From: Herminiimonas contaminans | GTDB lineage: Bacteria > Pseudomonadota > Gammaproteobacteria > Burkholderiales > Burkholderiaceae_D | Direction of reading: 5' to 3' | NCBI RefSeq assembly: GCF_015645465.1 | Contig: NZ_JADOEL010000009.1 | Span: 62,001-126,000, forward strand | DNA length: 64,000 nt | Shown: positions 1-9,611 of the stretch, piece by piece | Numbering within the stretch: the first letter of the stretch is position 1 | Layout: every line of letters starts with the position of its first letter | Notes under the pieces: generated by a model | What the model was told of the DNA's origin: nothing | The model's input: only the letters and a program-made list of their open reading frames with translations | Databases searched by the model: none | Made by a program: the position numbers and the translations under genes

Positions 1-489
1 ACAGCTTTTGGTGGCGGTACCCTGCGCGATATGTTGCTGGATCGACGTCCGCTGTTCTGGGTTGAGCATCAGGAATACGCAATCCTGGTCTTTGTACTGG
101 CTTTGCTGGCCGGGCCGTTTTTGCCGCATTTGCGTTCTGCCGTGGCTGAAAAGACTATCGTCGTGGCTGATGCGCTGGGCCTGGGTTTGTTTAGTGCGGT
201 CGGGACTTCGCTGGCAATGGAAGCGCAGATGCCGGTGTTTATTTGCGTGATGATGGGCGTGACCACCGGTATTTTCGGTGGTGTGCTGCGTGATGTCTTG
301 TGTAACCAGATACCGATGGTGTTCCGCCGCGAGCAGTTATATGCGACCTGTTCCTTGCTCGGCTGTACCGTGTATTTGTTGCTGGAGTGGTTGAATATGA
401 CGTCGGCCGTGGCGCTGATAGCCAGTATCCTGGTAACGTCGGTGTTACGCCTGTTGGCAGTGCGGCGGAACTGGCGTTTGCCTGGATAA
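1..489 (+). CDS. TRIC/UPF0126-family membrane protein, 3' part
   Basis: The gene is cut by the left window edge; the reading frame is open from base 1. The visible 162 residues are hydrophobic with about five membrane segments. They carry two copies of the glycine-rich motif of this family, GGGTLRDMLLD at the very start and GGVLRDVLCNQ about 85 residues later. Two such repeats are typical of the bacterial UPF0126/TRIC proteins (YicG-like), a trimeric cation-channel fold of the inner membrane whose cellular role in bacteria is poorly defined. The gene ends just before a bidirectional terminator shared with rho. The in-frame ATG at 31 is internal to the first motif, so it is not the true start. 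Confidence 0.85.
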   Translation, partial: TAFGGGTLRDMLLDRRPLFWVEHQEYAILVFVLALLAGPFLPHLRSAVAEKTIVVADALGLGLFSAVGTSLAMEAQMPVFICVMMGVTTGIFGGVLRDVLCNQIPMVFRREQLYATCSLLGCTVYLLLEWLNMTSAVALIASILVTSVLRLLAVRRNWRLPG

Positions 490-503
490 AGTACAGACTA
501 ATA

Positions 504-542
504 AAAAAGCCCGTTTTCACTACAAATGAAAACGGGCTTTTT
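504..542. terminator. bidirectional Rho-independent terminator
   Basis: A 16-bp inverted repeat (AAAAAGCCCGTTTTCA at 504-519 and its complement at 527-542) with a 7-nt loop and T runs on both strands. It lies between the converging membrane-protein gene and rho, so it can end both transcripts. Confidence 0.9.
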
Positions 543-580
543 GTTTTCAGCTGTGTGCCAGCTGAAAAGCAGATGCAGGA

Positions 581-1846
581 TCAGGAATTGCCGCGACGCA
601 TCATGTCGAAGAATTCGGCGTTGTTCTTGGTCGCCTTCATCTTGTCGAGGATGAACTCCATCGCTTCGATCTCGTCCATGCCGTACAACAGTTTGCGCAG
701 GACCCAGATCTTTTGCAGTTGATCCGGTTTGATCAGCAATTCTTCGCGGCGGGTGCCGGATTTGTTCAGGTTGATGGCAGGGTAGACGCGCTTCTCGGCC
801 AGACGGCGTTCGAGATGGACCTCCATGTTACCGGTACCTTTGAATTCTTCGTAGATCACGTCATCCATACGGCTGCCGGTTTCGATCAGCGCGGTTGCGA
901 TGATGGTCAGCGAGCCGCCTTCTTCGACATTACGTGCAGCACCGAAGAAGCGCTTAGGACGTTGCAGTGCATTCGCATCAACACCACCGGTCAGTACCTT
1001 GCCGGAAGCAGGGATCACGGTGTTGTAGGCGCGTGCCAGACGAGTGATGGAGTCGAGCAGAATCACGACGTCTTTTTTCATTTCGACCAGGCGCTTGGCT
1101 TTTTCCAACACCATTTCCGCAACTTGTACGTGACGTGTCGCTGGTTCATCGAAGGTCGATGCCACGACTTCGCCGCGCACCGAACGCTGCATCTCGGTCA
1201 CTTCTTCCGGACGTTCGTCGATCAGCAACACGATCATGACTGCTTCAGGGTGATTGGTGGTGATCGCGTGTGCGATGTGTTGCAGCATTACGGATTTACC
1301 GGATTTAGGCGATGCAACCAGCAAGCCACGTTGACCTTTACCGATAGGTGCGATCAGATCGATGATGCGGCCGGTGATGTTTTCTTCGCCGCGCATATCG
1401 CGTTCAAGCAGCAATGGCTTGTTCGGGTGCAGCGGCGTCAGGTTTTCAAACAGGATGCGGTGTTTCGAAGCTTCCGGCGATTCGCCGTTGACCTTATCTA
1501 CCTTGACCAGTGCAAAGTAGCGTTCACCGTCTTTCGGTGTGCGGACTTCACCTTCGATCGAATCGCCGGTGTGCAGATTGAAGCGGCGGATTTGCGAAGG
1601 CGAAATGTAAATGTCGTCTGTGGACGCCATGTAGCTGGCGTCGGGCGAGCGCAGGAAGCCAAAGCCGTCAGGCAATACTTCGAGGGCGCCATCGCCAAAA
1701 ATTTGTTCTCCTGATTTCGCGCGTTTCTTGAGAATCGCGAACATCAGTTCTTGTTTGCGCAAGCGCGCAGCGTTATCGATGTCCAGGCTAATTGCCATTT
1801 CTAGCAGTGCGGAGACGTGTAACGCCTTTAATTCAGATAAATGCAT
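581..1846 (-). CDS. rho: transcription termination factor Rho
   Basis: 421 residues, close to the 419 of E. coli Rho. The N-terminal Rho helix-turn-helix and cold-shock RNA-binding domains (about 1-125; GFGFLRSP at 62-69 is the RNP1-like strand) are followed by the hexameric RecA-type ATPase. Walker A is SPKSGKS at 179-185 and Walker B is [16 protein letters not shown]. Rho binds C-rich unstructured RNA and, as a ring-shaped helicase, removes RNA polymerase from untranslated transcripts. The gene lies about 110 bp downstream of trxA on the same strand, an arrangement seen in many proteobacteria, and could be read from the trxA promoter as well as its own. Confidence 0.98.
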   Translation of the reverse strand: MHLSELKALHVSALLEMAISLDIDNAARLRKQELMFAILKKRAKSGEQIFGDGALEVLPDGFGFLRSPDASYMASTDDIYISPSQIRRFNLHTGDSIEGEVRTPKDGERYFALVKVDKVNGESPEASKHRILFENLTPLHPNKPLLLERDMRGEENITGRIIDLIAPIGKGQRGLLVASPKSGKSVMLQHIAHAITTNHPEAVMIVLLIDERPEEVTEMQRSVRGEVVASTFDEPATRHVQVAEMVLEKAKRLVEMKKDVVILLDSITRLARAYNTVIPASGKVLTGGVDANALQRPKRFFGAARNVEEGGSLTIIATALIETGSRMDDVIYEEFKGTGNMEVHLERRLAEKRVYPAINLNKSGTRREELLIKPDQLQKIWVLRKLLYGMDEIEAMEFILDKMKATKNNAEFFDMMRRGNS

Positions 1847-1916
1847 ATGTTTGAGTTTCCCAGGATGGGAGATAAAAAGGTGGGGGAGGGAACGACGCGG
1901 TGAAGTTGGTAATCAT

Positions 1917-1940
1917 GCAGCGATGCGGGCGCATCGCTGC
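1917..1940. other. strong hairpin between trxA and rho
   Basis: A perfect 10-bp stem GCAGCGATGC / GCATCGCTGC with loop GGGC lies 15 nt beyond the trxA stop. On the minus strand it is not followed by a T run, so it is not a classical terminator. It may act as an mRNA 3' stabiliser or a partial attenuator that lowers read-through from trxA into rho. Confidence 0.5.
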
Positions 1941-1954
1941 CATTTTTAATTATT

Positions 1955-2281
1955 TCAGATGTTGCTATCGATGAATGCGGTCAATTGGCCTTTTGCCAGT
2001 GCGCCGACTTTTTGCGCAGCTGGTGCACCGTTCTTGAACAAGATCAGTGTAGGAATGCCGCGGATACCGAATTTGGCCGGAATCGCCTGGTTGGCATCAA
2101 CGTCCATTTTCGTGATCTGGATTTTGCCTGCGTACTCTTTGGCAACGTCTTCCAGGATAGGTGCAATCATCTTGCACGGACCACACCACTCTGCCCAGAA
2201 GTCGACCAGAACTGGTTTGTCGGATTTCAATACGTCTGTATCAAAAGATGCATCGGTAATATGTTTGATGTTTTCGCTCAT
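1955..2281 (-). CDS. trxA: thioredoxin 1
   Basis: 108 residues, the normal length for E. coli-type thioredoxin. The active site WCGPC is at 32-36, the buried Asp of VDFWAEW precedes it, and the cis-Pro loop (RGIPTLILF) is present. It is the general cytosolic disulfide reductase, kept reduced by thioredoxin reductase. Here it serves ribonucleotide reductase, PAPS reductase and similar enzymes. It sits directly upstream of rho on the same strand, a conserved neighbourhood. The start is the only reasonable ATG and matches family N-termini. Confidence 0.97.
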   Translation of the reverse strand: MSENIKHITDASFDTDVLKSDKPVLVDFWAEWCGPCKMIAPILEDVAKEYAGKIQITKMDVDANQAIPAKFGIRGIPTLILFKNGAPAAQKVGALAKGQLTAFIDSNI

Positions 2282-2567
2282 GTTTGCCTCAGTCTGAGGG
2301 GAAAAGGATAAATCTGCGCCTTGGCATCACCTACTAATTGGTATCTGCCTGCAGCGTCTCCGCTTACTGAAACTCAGATGGAGACGTTGCGATTTAATTC
2401 AAGTTTTGAAGGTATAACCAGAGGTGATCAGGCGGGGTCTGGGCAAATCATAACCTATTTTATAAAAAGTGGGGCATTGCTCGAAAAATTTCACTCTCCT
2501 CGCATAAAATGCAAAACCGGATAGTCTTTGACTACTGATTCCATTGATTTTCCCACTAGAGTCCTGA
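2282..2567. other. divergent trxA / addB intergenic region
   Basis: 286 bp between two divergently transcribed genes, so promoters of both must lie here. I see AT-rich stretches but no clear -35/-10 pair and no convincing small gene; the open frames crossing it are shadows. Confidence 0.4.
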
Positions 2568-5255
2568 ATGCCGCCTCGCACTGTATTAATTCCACCTTCC
2601 GCTGCCTTTTGGGACGATGCCGCACGTGCATTGTTACAAAGCGATGCGTTAACAGGTGCGCAGCAGTCTGCGGTACGGGATTTATCCTCATTGCGGGTAG
2701 TGGTATCGACTTTCGCGCATATACAACTATTAAAGAATGCATTGGGGCGGCAGCTGGGCGCGGCTTTCATCCCGCCGACGATTACTTCGCTGGGTGAATA
2801 TATACGGCTGTTACCACCGCAAACCGGAGCCAGTGCCACTGCGCCTAGCGAGCGGCTGATGTCGCTGTACGCCGACCTGCGCCAGCACGCCTGGTTGAAG
2901 AAGCTCTTCAGCGCGCGCCGCAATACAGATTTATTGCCGCTGGCAGAAATCCTGCTCGCCCTATCAGATGAGTTGACTCTAGCCATGCTGCCCGAGTTGC
3001 AGGTGTCGACCGATGTGGCCGATGCGCGCTGGCAAGCGGCGCTGGAGCAATTGTCACCGGTGGCGCGCAATTTGTTATCAGATGAAACGCAGCTGGTCTG
3101 GACTATCTGGAAAACCCAGCTGGATGCCAGCGATGCGATCGTGCATCGCTTTGCGCAAATGATGCGTATCGCCGAGCAAGCGCAATTGCCATTGTTCTGG
3201 ATCAGCCCGGTGGAAGCCGATGCGCTGGAGCAGGCTTTCCTCGATGCGTATCAGCTCAATCGACCAGTGGTTGCGATTACGCTGGATTGGCACGCGCAAC
3301 ATATTAATAGTACTTATGCCGCTGCCTGGCCTGAGTTGCTGGCGGATGAGGACACACACGCTATAAGCGAATTGCCATTGGCAACACCTGCGGGTTTGTC
3401 TTTATATGCGGCGCATAACCTGGAAGCAGAAGCCAAGGCTGGTGCACAAACCATACTGGACTGGCTGCAGCAGGGTAAAACGAATCTCGCCATCGTCGCT
3501 CAGGATCGCGTGGTTGCACGTCGCATCCGCGCGCTGCTGGAACGCGCACAAGTCATCGTCGCCGATGAAACCGGCTGGAAGCTATCGACCACGCGCGCTG
3601 CTGCTGCGCTCGCATCGTGGCTGGAGCTGGTGGCGGCGCGGGCTGAAACCATCGCCTTGCTCGACTTCCTGAAGTCGCCGTTTGTTTTTGCGAATACGGA
3701 CAATAAAGCTGACCTGGTCATGGCGAGTGAACTCGCTTTGCGTCGCTCCAATGTGCTGGGTGGCTGGGATGCGGTCGGCGATGCATTGACCGCGATACCT
3801 GCGGCACAGAATATGGTGAAGCTGCTGGCACAACAGGCGACCGGTTTCAGCAAAGGTAAAACCTTGTGTGACTGGATCACCGCCAGTCAGCAGACGCTGG
3901 ATGCACTCGGCATGCGAGCTGCCTTGCAGGCGGATGGTGCCGGTGCACAAGTGCTGCAGCTATTGCAGGATATAGAACAGGACTGCACCGCAGTCGGACA
4001 CGTCTTTTCATTTGCCGAATGGCGCGCCTTCCTCAATCTGCAACTGGAAGCAACTGCCTATGTGCAATTAAACCGCGACCGGCGCGTCGTGATGCTGCCG
4101 TTGAACGGTGCGCGCTTACGTAGTTTCGATGCCGTCTTGCTGGTCGGTGCAGATGCGGAACATTTGCCGTCGCAACCGAGTGAGACTTTGTTCTTTGCGA
4201 ATGTGGTGCGACGTGAACTAGGACTGGCAACACGTGAAAGCAGGCAGCGCCAGCAGTTGCGTGATGTAACCGAATTGCTGTCGTCGAATGAGCTGGTCGT
4301 GATGTCATGGCAGGCACATAAGAATGGCGAGCCGAATCCTGTCAGCCCGTGGATAGAGCGCTTGCAACTAAGTCTGGCGCGTGCCGGTTTGCCGGAAGTC
4401 GCAACGCATCGAGTCGAGATCGCACCGCGCAGCCTGACACCGGCACCACTGAGCATGCCCGCACCGCATGCTGCCGTGTTGCGACCGCAGAAGCTTTCTG
4501 CCAGCGGCTACAACAGCCTGGTTGCTTGTCCTTATCAATTCTTTGCCACGCGCATGCTGGGTTTGTCCGGGCTCGACGAGTTATCGGATATGCCGGAGAA
4601 GCGAGATTACGGCGACTGGCTGCATCAGATTCTTGCGATCTTCCATGCCCGTTTGCACGAAGTTGCAAAGTCCGAGCGTGCAGCTTTGCTGCAAGAGATC
4701 ACCGACCAGGTATTCAATCTGGCTCTCGATAAAAGTGCTGCCGCTCTCGGCTATTACGCGCGCTGGCAAAAAGCGATGCCCGCTTATCTGGATTGGTTAA
4801 GCGAGCGTGAAGCGCAAGGCTGGCATTTTGTGCTGGGTGAAGAAAAGTTTGAAAAAGTACTGCGCTGGGATGATGGCGAAATCATCCTACATGGTCGCGT
4901 CGATCGCATGGATGAGAATGAAGCAGGCGAACGCGCGGTGCTGGATTACAAGAGTACCAACCAGACCGCGCTGCGGGAAAAACTCAAGCACGGCGAAGAT
5001 CATCAATTACCGTTTTACGGTTTGCTGTCGGATGTGCCGCTGAAGAATGCGTTGTATATCCCGCTGGAAGCAAGCAAGGACAAGATCAAGGAAGTGGAAT
5101 CACCCGACTATGACAACTGGCAGCAGACCTTGAGCACGCAGATCGTCAACAGCATGCGTGCGATTGCGCATGATGCGCCTTTGCCTGCGACTGGCCCGGA
5201 ATCGGTATGCCAGTACTGTGATGTGCGCGGACTTTGCCGCAAGGGAGCATGGTAA
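2568..5255 (+). CDS. addB: AddB-type subunit of helicase-nuclease (PD-(D/E)XK nuclease)
   Basis: 895 residues. The N-terminal two thirds resemble an inactivated UvrD-type helicase fold without a Walker A motif. The C-terminus is a RecB-family PD-(D/E)XK nuclease: GRVDRMD near residue 780 and AVLDYKSTNQ near 792. A cysteine at about 654 (ACPYQFF) and three close to the end (CQYCDVRGLC) form the spaced four-Cys pattern that holds an iron-sulfur cluster in AddB and related nucleases. With the following AddA-type helicase it should make the double-strand-break resection machine that prepares 3' ends for RecA, replacing RecBCD. The two genes overlap, which supports a complex. The nuclease-like subunit of other AddAB-like systems is very divergent, so the exact subtype is uncertain. 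Confidence 0.82.
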   Translation: MPPRTVLIPPSAAFWDDAARALLQSDALTGAQQSAVRDLSSLRVVVSTFAHIQLLKNALGRQLGAAFIPPTITSLGEYIRLLPPQTGASATAPSERLMSLYADLRQHAWLKKLFSARRNTDLLPLAEILLALSDELTLAMLPELQVSTDVADARWQAALEQLSPVARNLLSDETQLVWTIWKTQLDASDAIVHRFAQMMRIAEQAQLPLFWISPVEADALEQAFLDAYQLNRPVVAITLDWHAQHINSTYAAAWPELLADEDTHAISELPLATPAGLSLYAAHNLEAEAKAGAQTILDWLQQGKTNLAIVAQDRVVARRIRALLERAQVIVADETGWKLSTTRAAAALASWLELVAARAETIALLDFLKSPFVFANTDNKADLVMASELALRRSNVLGGWDAVGDALTAIPAAQNMVKLLAQQATGFSKGKTLCDWITASQQTLDALGMRAALQADGAGAQVLQLLQDIEQDCTAVGHVFSFAEWRAFLNLQLEATAYVQLNRDRRVVMLPLNGARLRSFDAVLLVGADAEHLPSQPSETLFFANVVRRELGLATRESRQRQQLRDVTELLSSNELVVMSWQAHKNGEPNPVSPWIERLQLSLARAGLPEVATHRVEIAPRSLTPAPLSMPAPHAAVLRPQKLSASGYNSLVACPYQFFATRMLGLSGLDELSDMPEKRDYGDWLHQILAIFHARLHEVAKSERAALLQEITDQVFNLALDKSAAALGYYARWQKAMPAYLDWLSEREAQGWHFVLGEEKFEKVLRWDDGEIILHGRVDRMDENEAGERAVLDYKSTNQTALREKLKHGEDHQLPFYGLLSDVPLKNALYIPLEASKDKIKEVESPDYDNWQQTLSTQIVNSMRAIAHDAPLPATGPESVCQYCDVRGLCRKGAW

Positions 5256-8200
5256 TGCGCGGGCCGGATGAGATGACTCAGGATGCAGCAATGCCGGAGC
5301 AACGCATGGTGCCGCGTGCTTATGAAATCAATGGCGAACAGGCCGATGCCGCGCACTTCGTCGCGCGTGCCTGCGATCCTGCACGTTCGGTGGTGGTGGA
5401 AGCCTGTGCTGGTAGTGGCAAGACCTGGTTGCTGGTAGCGCGTGTCCTGCGTTTGTTACTGGCCGGTACCGAACCAGCCGCTATCCTCGCGATTACCTTT
5501 ACACGCAAGGCCGCGCAAGAGATGCGCGAACGCCTGATGCAGTTGCTGCACGAGCTGACGCTGAAACCGGATGCAGAAGTACTGGCCTTGTTGCGCGAAC
5601 GCGGTATCCCCGAGCATGCGCTGGCCGAGACTTTGCCGCAGGCGCGTGCATTGTATGAAAAGGTCTTGCGCAGTCCGCAAGCCTTGTCGATAGACACCTT
5701 CCATAGCTGGTTTGCACGCCTGATCCAGATCGCACCTTTGGCTTCTGGTGTGCCGCATGGCTATAGCCTGACAGAAGCGACTGGCGAATTGTTGTCGGAT
5801 GCTTACAGTCGCTTCATGCAGGAAGTGAATGAAAAGGACCAGCAACACGTCAAGGACGCACTGATAGACCTGTATGGTCAGGTCGGTGACTTCAGCACGC
5901 GTAACTTATTGAATTCCTTTATTGCCAAGCGCGCCGAGTGGTGGGCTTCGGTGCAGGGCGGTGAACCGCTGCAGTGGCTGGAAGAACTTTGCGGTGCCGA
6001 TGGCGTGAGCGATGCGCGCCTGTCCTTGTGGTCGGATGAAAAGCTGCTGGGACGTATCAATCAGATAGCCTGGTTGCTGGGGCAGGGCACAGCTGTTAAC
6101 CAGGAAAGAGCGACGGCGATAGAGAAAGCCGTCAGCGCTGGTGCTGCACTGGAAAACTTTGAAGCACTGATGAATGAGTTTTTTGATGCCGGCGGCAAGT
6201 TCCGTAAAAACCGCTCTACCAAAAACCTGACCAAAGCCTTGCTCGATAACCTGGGTGAAGACGGCGTCTATGCATTTGAAGTTGAGTTTGAAAGCGCAGG
6301 CGAAGCGCTGAAGAAGATCCTGCGCCGTAGCATGGAGCCCAAAGTCATCGCGCTGAATCGTTCCTTGTTTATTGTGGGTGCTGCCTATCTGGAGATCTAT
6401 CAGGCAGTCAAAGCTGAGCAACGGGTATTCGATTTCGCCGATCTGGAATGGCAAGCTTATCGCCTGTTAACGAATGAAGAACACGCGGCTTATTTGCAGA
6501 GTCGCCTTGATGCACGTTACAAACATGTGTTGCTGGATGAATTCCAGGATACCAATCCGCTGCAGTGGAGCATAGTCCAGGCCTGGCTGAATGCGTATGG
6601 CGACGATAGCGACAAGCCCAGCATGTTTGTGGTCGGTGATCCCAAGCAATCGATTTATCGCTTCCGTCGTGCCGAGCCGCGCGTGTTTTCTGCTGCACGC
6701 ACCGTGCTGGTGGCGCAAGGTGCAGACTTCCTGCGTACCAATCAAACGCGACGTAATGCACGCGGCATCGTTGAAGTGTTGAACGACAGCTTCCGCGGCA
6801 ATCCTATTTATACGCCACAGACTACCCTGTCGGCCAACGAAGGCGCAGTGTGGCAGTTGCCGCTGGTGCAGCAGGAAAAGACTGCGAAGACCAGCTGGAC
6901 GCCAGCCGATATGCGCGATCCGTTGACCGAGCCGCGCGAGGAAGAGGAAGATGCGCGCCGTCTGGAAGAAGGGCGTGCGGTAGCGCAAGCCATCCTGCGG
7001 GCGCGTACCTTAAACAAAGGAGCGCAGTGGTCGGATGTAATGTTGCTGGTAAAGAAGCGTACCCATCTGGGTGCTTACGAGCGTGCGTTGCGTGAAGCCC
7101 GTATCCCGTTTGCATCAGACCGGCGCGGTGGTTTGCTGGAATCGCTGGAAGTGGCCGACTTGATCGCCTTGCTGACTTTCCTGATTACGCCACATGACAA
7201 TCTCGCGCTGGCGCATGTACTCAAGTCGCCCATCATGGGTGCAACCGATAACGACCTGATCGCACTGGCCTTGCGTAGCGAGAAAACCTGGTGGAGCCGT
7301 TTGCATCAGGCCGAATTGAATACACCAGTGCTACAGCGCGCAGTACAGCTATTGGAAAAATGGCTGGAGCTGGCCGCGCGTTTGCCGGTGCATGATTTGC
7401 TTGATCGCATCCTGCATGAAGGTGATGTGGTCGCACGTTATGCGCTCTCGGCATCGCCGTTGGTGCGCGGGCAAGTGCTGGGTAATATCGAAGCTTTTAC
7501 CGAGCTGGCGCTGAACCTGGATGCCGGACGTTATCCGAGCTTGCCTAAGTTCATCGATGCCTTGCGTCGCCTGCAAAAGTCGGCCGAAAGCGATGCGCCG
7601 GATGAAGCCGATATCGACGCTGCGCTGGATGCAGCACGCATCCTGACTATACACGGCGCGAAAGGGCTGGAAGCCGACATCGTGGTTTTGCTGGACGCCA
7701 ACCACAGCGATCCGGCGCGTGATGATTACGGCGTGCTGTGCGAGTGGAAGCAGGAAGCAGATGCGCCAAATCACTTCTCGGTATTCGGGCGCCAGGCTGA
7801 ACGTGGTGCGGCGCGTGATTATTTGTTCGCAGAAGAAGAACAGCTGAAAACCCAGGAAGACTGGAACCTCTTATATGTAGCGACCACGCGCGCCAAGAAG
7901 CTATTAATAGTCAGCGGTGTGGCAGATGCGCGCAGTGGCTCGGAGAGTGGTATGGCTGAGGGTTGCTGGTATGCGCGCTTCCAGGGCGCCCAGGAAGTCG
8001 AGCTGGAGCAGCAGGAGCAGGTGTTGGATGTCGCTTTGGAACAGGAATTCCAGTTGGCGATCTTCAGTCCACCTGCCATGCCCTTGCCACAGACCGAGCT
8101 GCCGGAAGCATTCAGTAGCGCCGAGATAGAAGAGGGCATAGCCCTGCATGCGCTGATGGAGCGCCTGACCCAGCACTGGCCGATACAGCGCTACGATGCA

Positions 8201-8560
8201 GCAGCTGTCGCGAAATGGCTGCCGTGCACACGCGAGATGGCGGAAGTAGTGCGGGTGCAGGCTGAGGCGATATTGGGGCAGCCTGAATTAAGTCGCTTCT
8301 TCGATCCGGCGCAGTATCGTTTTGCGCGCAATGAGATGGAAATTGTCAGCAATGCCGGAGTTGCGCGTTTTGACCGCGTGGTGATGTTTGACGATGAGTT
8401 GTGGATATTGGATTACAAACGCAATTTGTTCGATAGCGAGCGGGCGGCGTACACTGCGCAGCTGGCGCGTTATCGCATTGCAGCACAGGATGTCTTCCCC
8501 GGCCTGAACATCCGTACCGCACTGATCACGGTGGATGGCAAGCTGACTGAGGTAATATGA
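5255..8560 (+). CDS. addA: AddA-type UvrD helicase/RecB-like nuclease
   Basis: 1101 residues from the chosen start. Walker A is AGSGKT near residue 52-57, helicase motif II is LLDEFQDTNPLQ near 425, and later UvrD motifs (GDPKQSIYRFRRA, TIHGAKGLE, YVATTRAKK) are all present. The C-terminal nuclease shows WILDYKRN near 1050. Together with AddB it unwinds and trims broken DNA ends. The open frame extends upstream to a TTG at 5234. I prefer ATG 5255 because it shares its A with the addB stop codon (TAATG) and has AGGGAG at 5242-5247 as ribosome site; ATG 5249 is the alternative. The start-stop overlap implies translational coupling. Confidence 0.85.
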   Translation: MRGPDEMTQDAAMPEQRMVPRAYEINGEQADAAHFVARACDPARSVVVEACAGSGKTWLLVARVLRLLLAGTEPAAILAITFTRKAAQEMRERLMQLLHELTLKPDAEVLALLRERGIPEHALAETLPQARALYEKVLRSPQALSIDTFHSWFARLIQIAPLASGVPHGYSLTEATGELLSDAYSRFMQEVNEKDQQHVKDALIDLYGQVGDFSTRNLLNSFIAKRAEWWASVQGGEPLQWLEELCGADGVSDARLSLWSDEKLLGRINQIAWLLGQGTAVNQERATAIEKAVSAGAALENFEALMNEFFDAGGKFRKNRSTKNLTKALLDNLGEDGVYAFEVEFESAGEALKKILRRSMEPKVIALNRSLFIVGAAYLEIYQAVKAEQRVFDFADLEWQAYRLLTNEEHAAYLQSRLDARYKHVLLDEFQDTNPLQWSIVQAWLNAYGDDSDKPSMFVVGDPKQSIYRFRRAEPRVFSAARTVLVAQGADFLRTNQTRRNARGIVEVLNDSFRGNPIYTPQTTLSANEGAVWQLPLVQQEKTAKTSWTPADMRDPLTEPREEEEDARRLEEGRAVAQAILRARTLNKGAQWSDVMLLVKKRTHLGAYERALREARIPFASDRRGGLLESLEVADLIALLTFLITPHDNLALAHVLKSPIMGATDNDLIALALRSEKTWWSRLHQAELNTPVLQRAVQLLEKWLELAARLPVHDLLDRILHEGDVVARYALSASPLVRGQVLGNIEAFTELALNLDAGRYPSLPKFIDALRRLQKSAESDAPDEADIDAALDAARILTIHGAKGLEADIVVLLDANHSDPARDDYGVLCEWKQEADAPNHFSVFGRQAERGAARDYLFAEEEQLKTQEDWNLLYVATTRAKKLLIVSGVADARSGSESGMAEGCWYARFQGAQEVELEQQEQVLDVALEQEFQLAIFSPPAMPLPQTELPEAFSSAEIEEGIALHALMERLTQHWPIQRYDAAAVAKWLPCTREMAEVVRVQAEAILGQPELSRFFDPAQYRFARNEMEIVSNAGVARFDRVVMFDDELWILDYKRNLFDSERAAYTAQLARYRIAAQDVFPGLNIRTALITVDGKLTEVI

Positions 8561-8681
8561 CGCATGCCGTGCATGCATTGCGTGGCGTGTAATTTTGGCA
8601 AGCGAGCTAGTCCTATCGCTGACCGCTAATCGATAAATTTAAACCTTGCAGCGGAAAACCGACGGCCGATAGTGCTATCTA

Positions 8682-8711
8682 TTGACGGTCATTCCTCTGC
8701 ACTACTATAGT
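8682..8711 (+). promoter_or_regulatory. sigma-70 promoter of zapB-zapA
   Basis: TTGACG at 8682-8687 and CTATAG at 8705-8710 (17-bp spacer), or TATAGT at 8706-8711 (18-bp spacer). Expected transcription start is near 8718, which is the A of the zapB-like ATG, so the mRNA would have almost no leader. Confidence 0.6.
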
Positions 8712-8717
8712 GGCGAG

Positions 8718-8933
8718 ATGATTACAGACTTTCACAATCTTTCTGCAAAGATCAGCCAGCTGGCTGATTTGACCCAGTCGCTACGTAGCGAAAATGCGGA
8801 TTTGCGCATCAAATCGGCGGCTCTGGCAGCCGAAAATGCCGAATTGACGCGCCGCATGCAGGAAGCGCACGAACGCGTTGCTGCACTGCTCGCAAAAATC
8901 CCGACACAAGAACAAGATGAGGAGACCGCATGA
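8718..8933 (+). CDS. ZapB-like coiled-coil cell-division protein
   Basis: 71 residues, nearly all predicted as one coiled coil: hydrophobic residues recur at heptad spacing in the segment rich in Leu, Glu, Ala and Lys (LRSENADLRIKSAALAAEN). Small proteins of this kind sit next to zapA in betaproteobacteria and are thought to tether the Z ring, as ZapB does in E. coli; I infer the role from context and shape. The ATG at 8718 is preferred over the upstream TTG at 8682, which lies in the promoter -35 box. No strong ribosome site precedes it. The gene overlaps zapA as ATGA. Confidence 0.72.
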   Translation: MITDFHNLSAKISQLADLTQSLRSENADLRIKSAALAAENAELTRRMQEAHERVAALLAKIPTQEQDEETA

Positions 8934-9241
8934 TCCAGCTCGACGTATCCATCATGGGGCAGCCTTATAAGCTGGCTTGCAAGGAAGGCGAAGAAGGCGC
9001 GTTGCAGGAAGCGGTTGCGTATCTGGACGGCAAGATGTCGGCGATCCGCGATGCCGGCAAACTGAAGGGTAACGACCGTATCGCTGTCATGGCTGCACTC
9101 GGAATTGCTGCAGAGCTTTTGGCGACAAAATCGCCAAGTGGCCCTTTGTCCGAGATGTCGATGTCCGAGGTCAAGCAAAAAATCGCTGCAATGCACGAAA
9201 CGCTGGATACAGCATTGGCGCCACAAGAAAATCTTTTCTAA
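8930..9241 (+). CDS. zapA: cell division protein ZapA
   Basis: 103 residues. The N-terminal half matches the ZapA globular domain (MIQLDVSIMGQPYKLAC, then the EEGALQEAVAYLDGKM helix with the conserved L-D-K-M pattern). It ends in a coiled-coil helix through which ZapA dimers form tetramers. ZapA binds FtsZ filaments and bundles them at mid-cell. It is translationally coupled to the ZapB-like gene (ATGA overlap at 8930-8933) and is followed by the 6S RNA gene, a synteny kept across many beta- and gammaproteobacteria. Confidence 0.93.
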   Translation: MIQLDVSIMGQPYKLACKEGEEGALQEAVAYLDGKMSAIRDAGKLKGNDRIAVMAALGIAAELLATKSPSGPLSEMSMSEVKQKIAAMHETLDTALAPQENLF

Positions 9242-9279
9242 GATTTCTTTTCCTTGTCCTGCGATTGGAGTAAACTAAG

Positions 9280-9458
9280 CGCTCCTGCCGTGTTCGCCAT
9301 TGCCATAAAATCCTTGAACCATTTATGCGCAGCGGCTGCGGAATTTTGTTCGATGGGAGTGCGCGTCGCTAGTCCGATGAACCCGAAGTTGAACTAACTG
9401 TGGCCAACTTGAACCTCTTGGTTCAGGATGCCGGCAAAGCGGCACAGGCGGGACTTGA
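9280..9458 (+). ncRNA. ssrS: 6S RNA
   Basis: A roughly 180-nt RNA gene downstream of zapA, the usual site of ssrS. The ends form a closing stem: TCCTGCC at 9283-9289 pairs (one G-U) with GGCGGGA at 9447-9453, followed inward by further pairing of TGT/ACA. The internal hairpin TTGAACC-TCTT-GGTTCA (9410-9426) matches the conserved 3' hairpin of proteobacterial 6S RNA. A TAAACT -10 box lies at 9271-9276. 6S RNA mimics an open promoter, sequesters sigma-70 RNA polymerase in stationary phase and templates short pRNAs. Ends are estimates to a few bases. Confidence 0.85.
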
Positions 9459-9465
9459 ATACTGG

Positions 9466-9495
9466 AACGGTTGCATGCAAATGCAGCCGTTTTTT
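9466..9495 (+). terminator. Rho-independent terminator after 6S RNA
   Basis: AACGGtTGCAT / ATGCAgCCGTT stem (9466-9476 with 9481-9491), GCAA loop, then six T. It directly follows the 6S RNA and supports its 3' boundary. Confidence 0.85.
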
Positions 9496-9611
9496 ATTTC
9501 CGCCGTCGTTTTGGACAAGAGCGGGCATCTGCTGCAGCATCACCGGACGATATGGTGGTCTCTTTGGTTTTATAATTCCCCGGTATATCCAACCTTTCAG
9601 GCAAACAGCTT

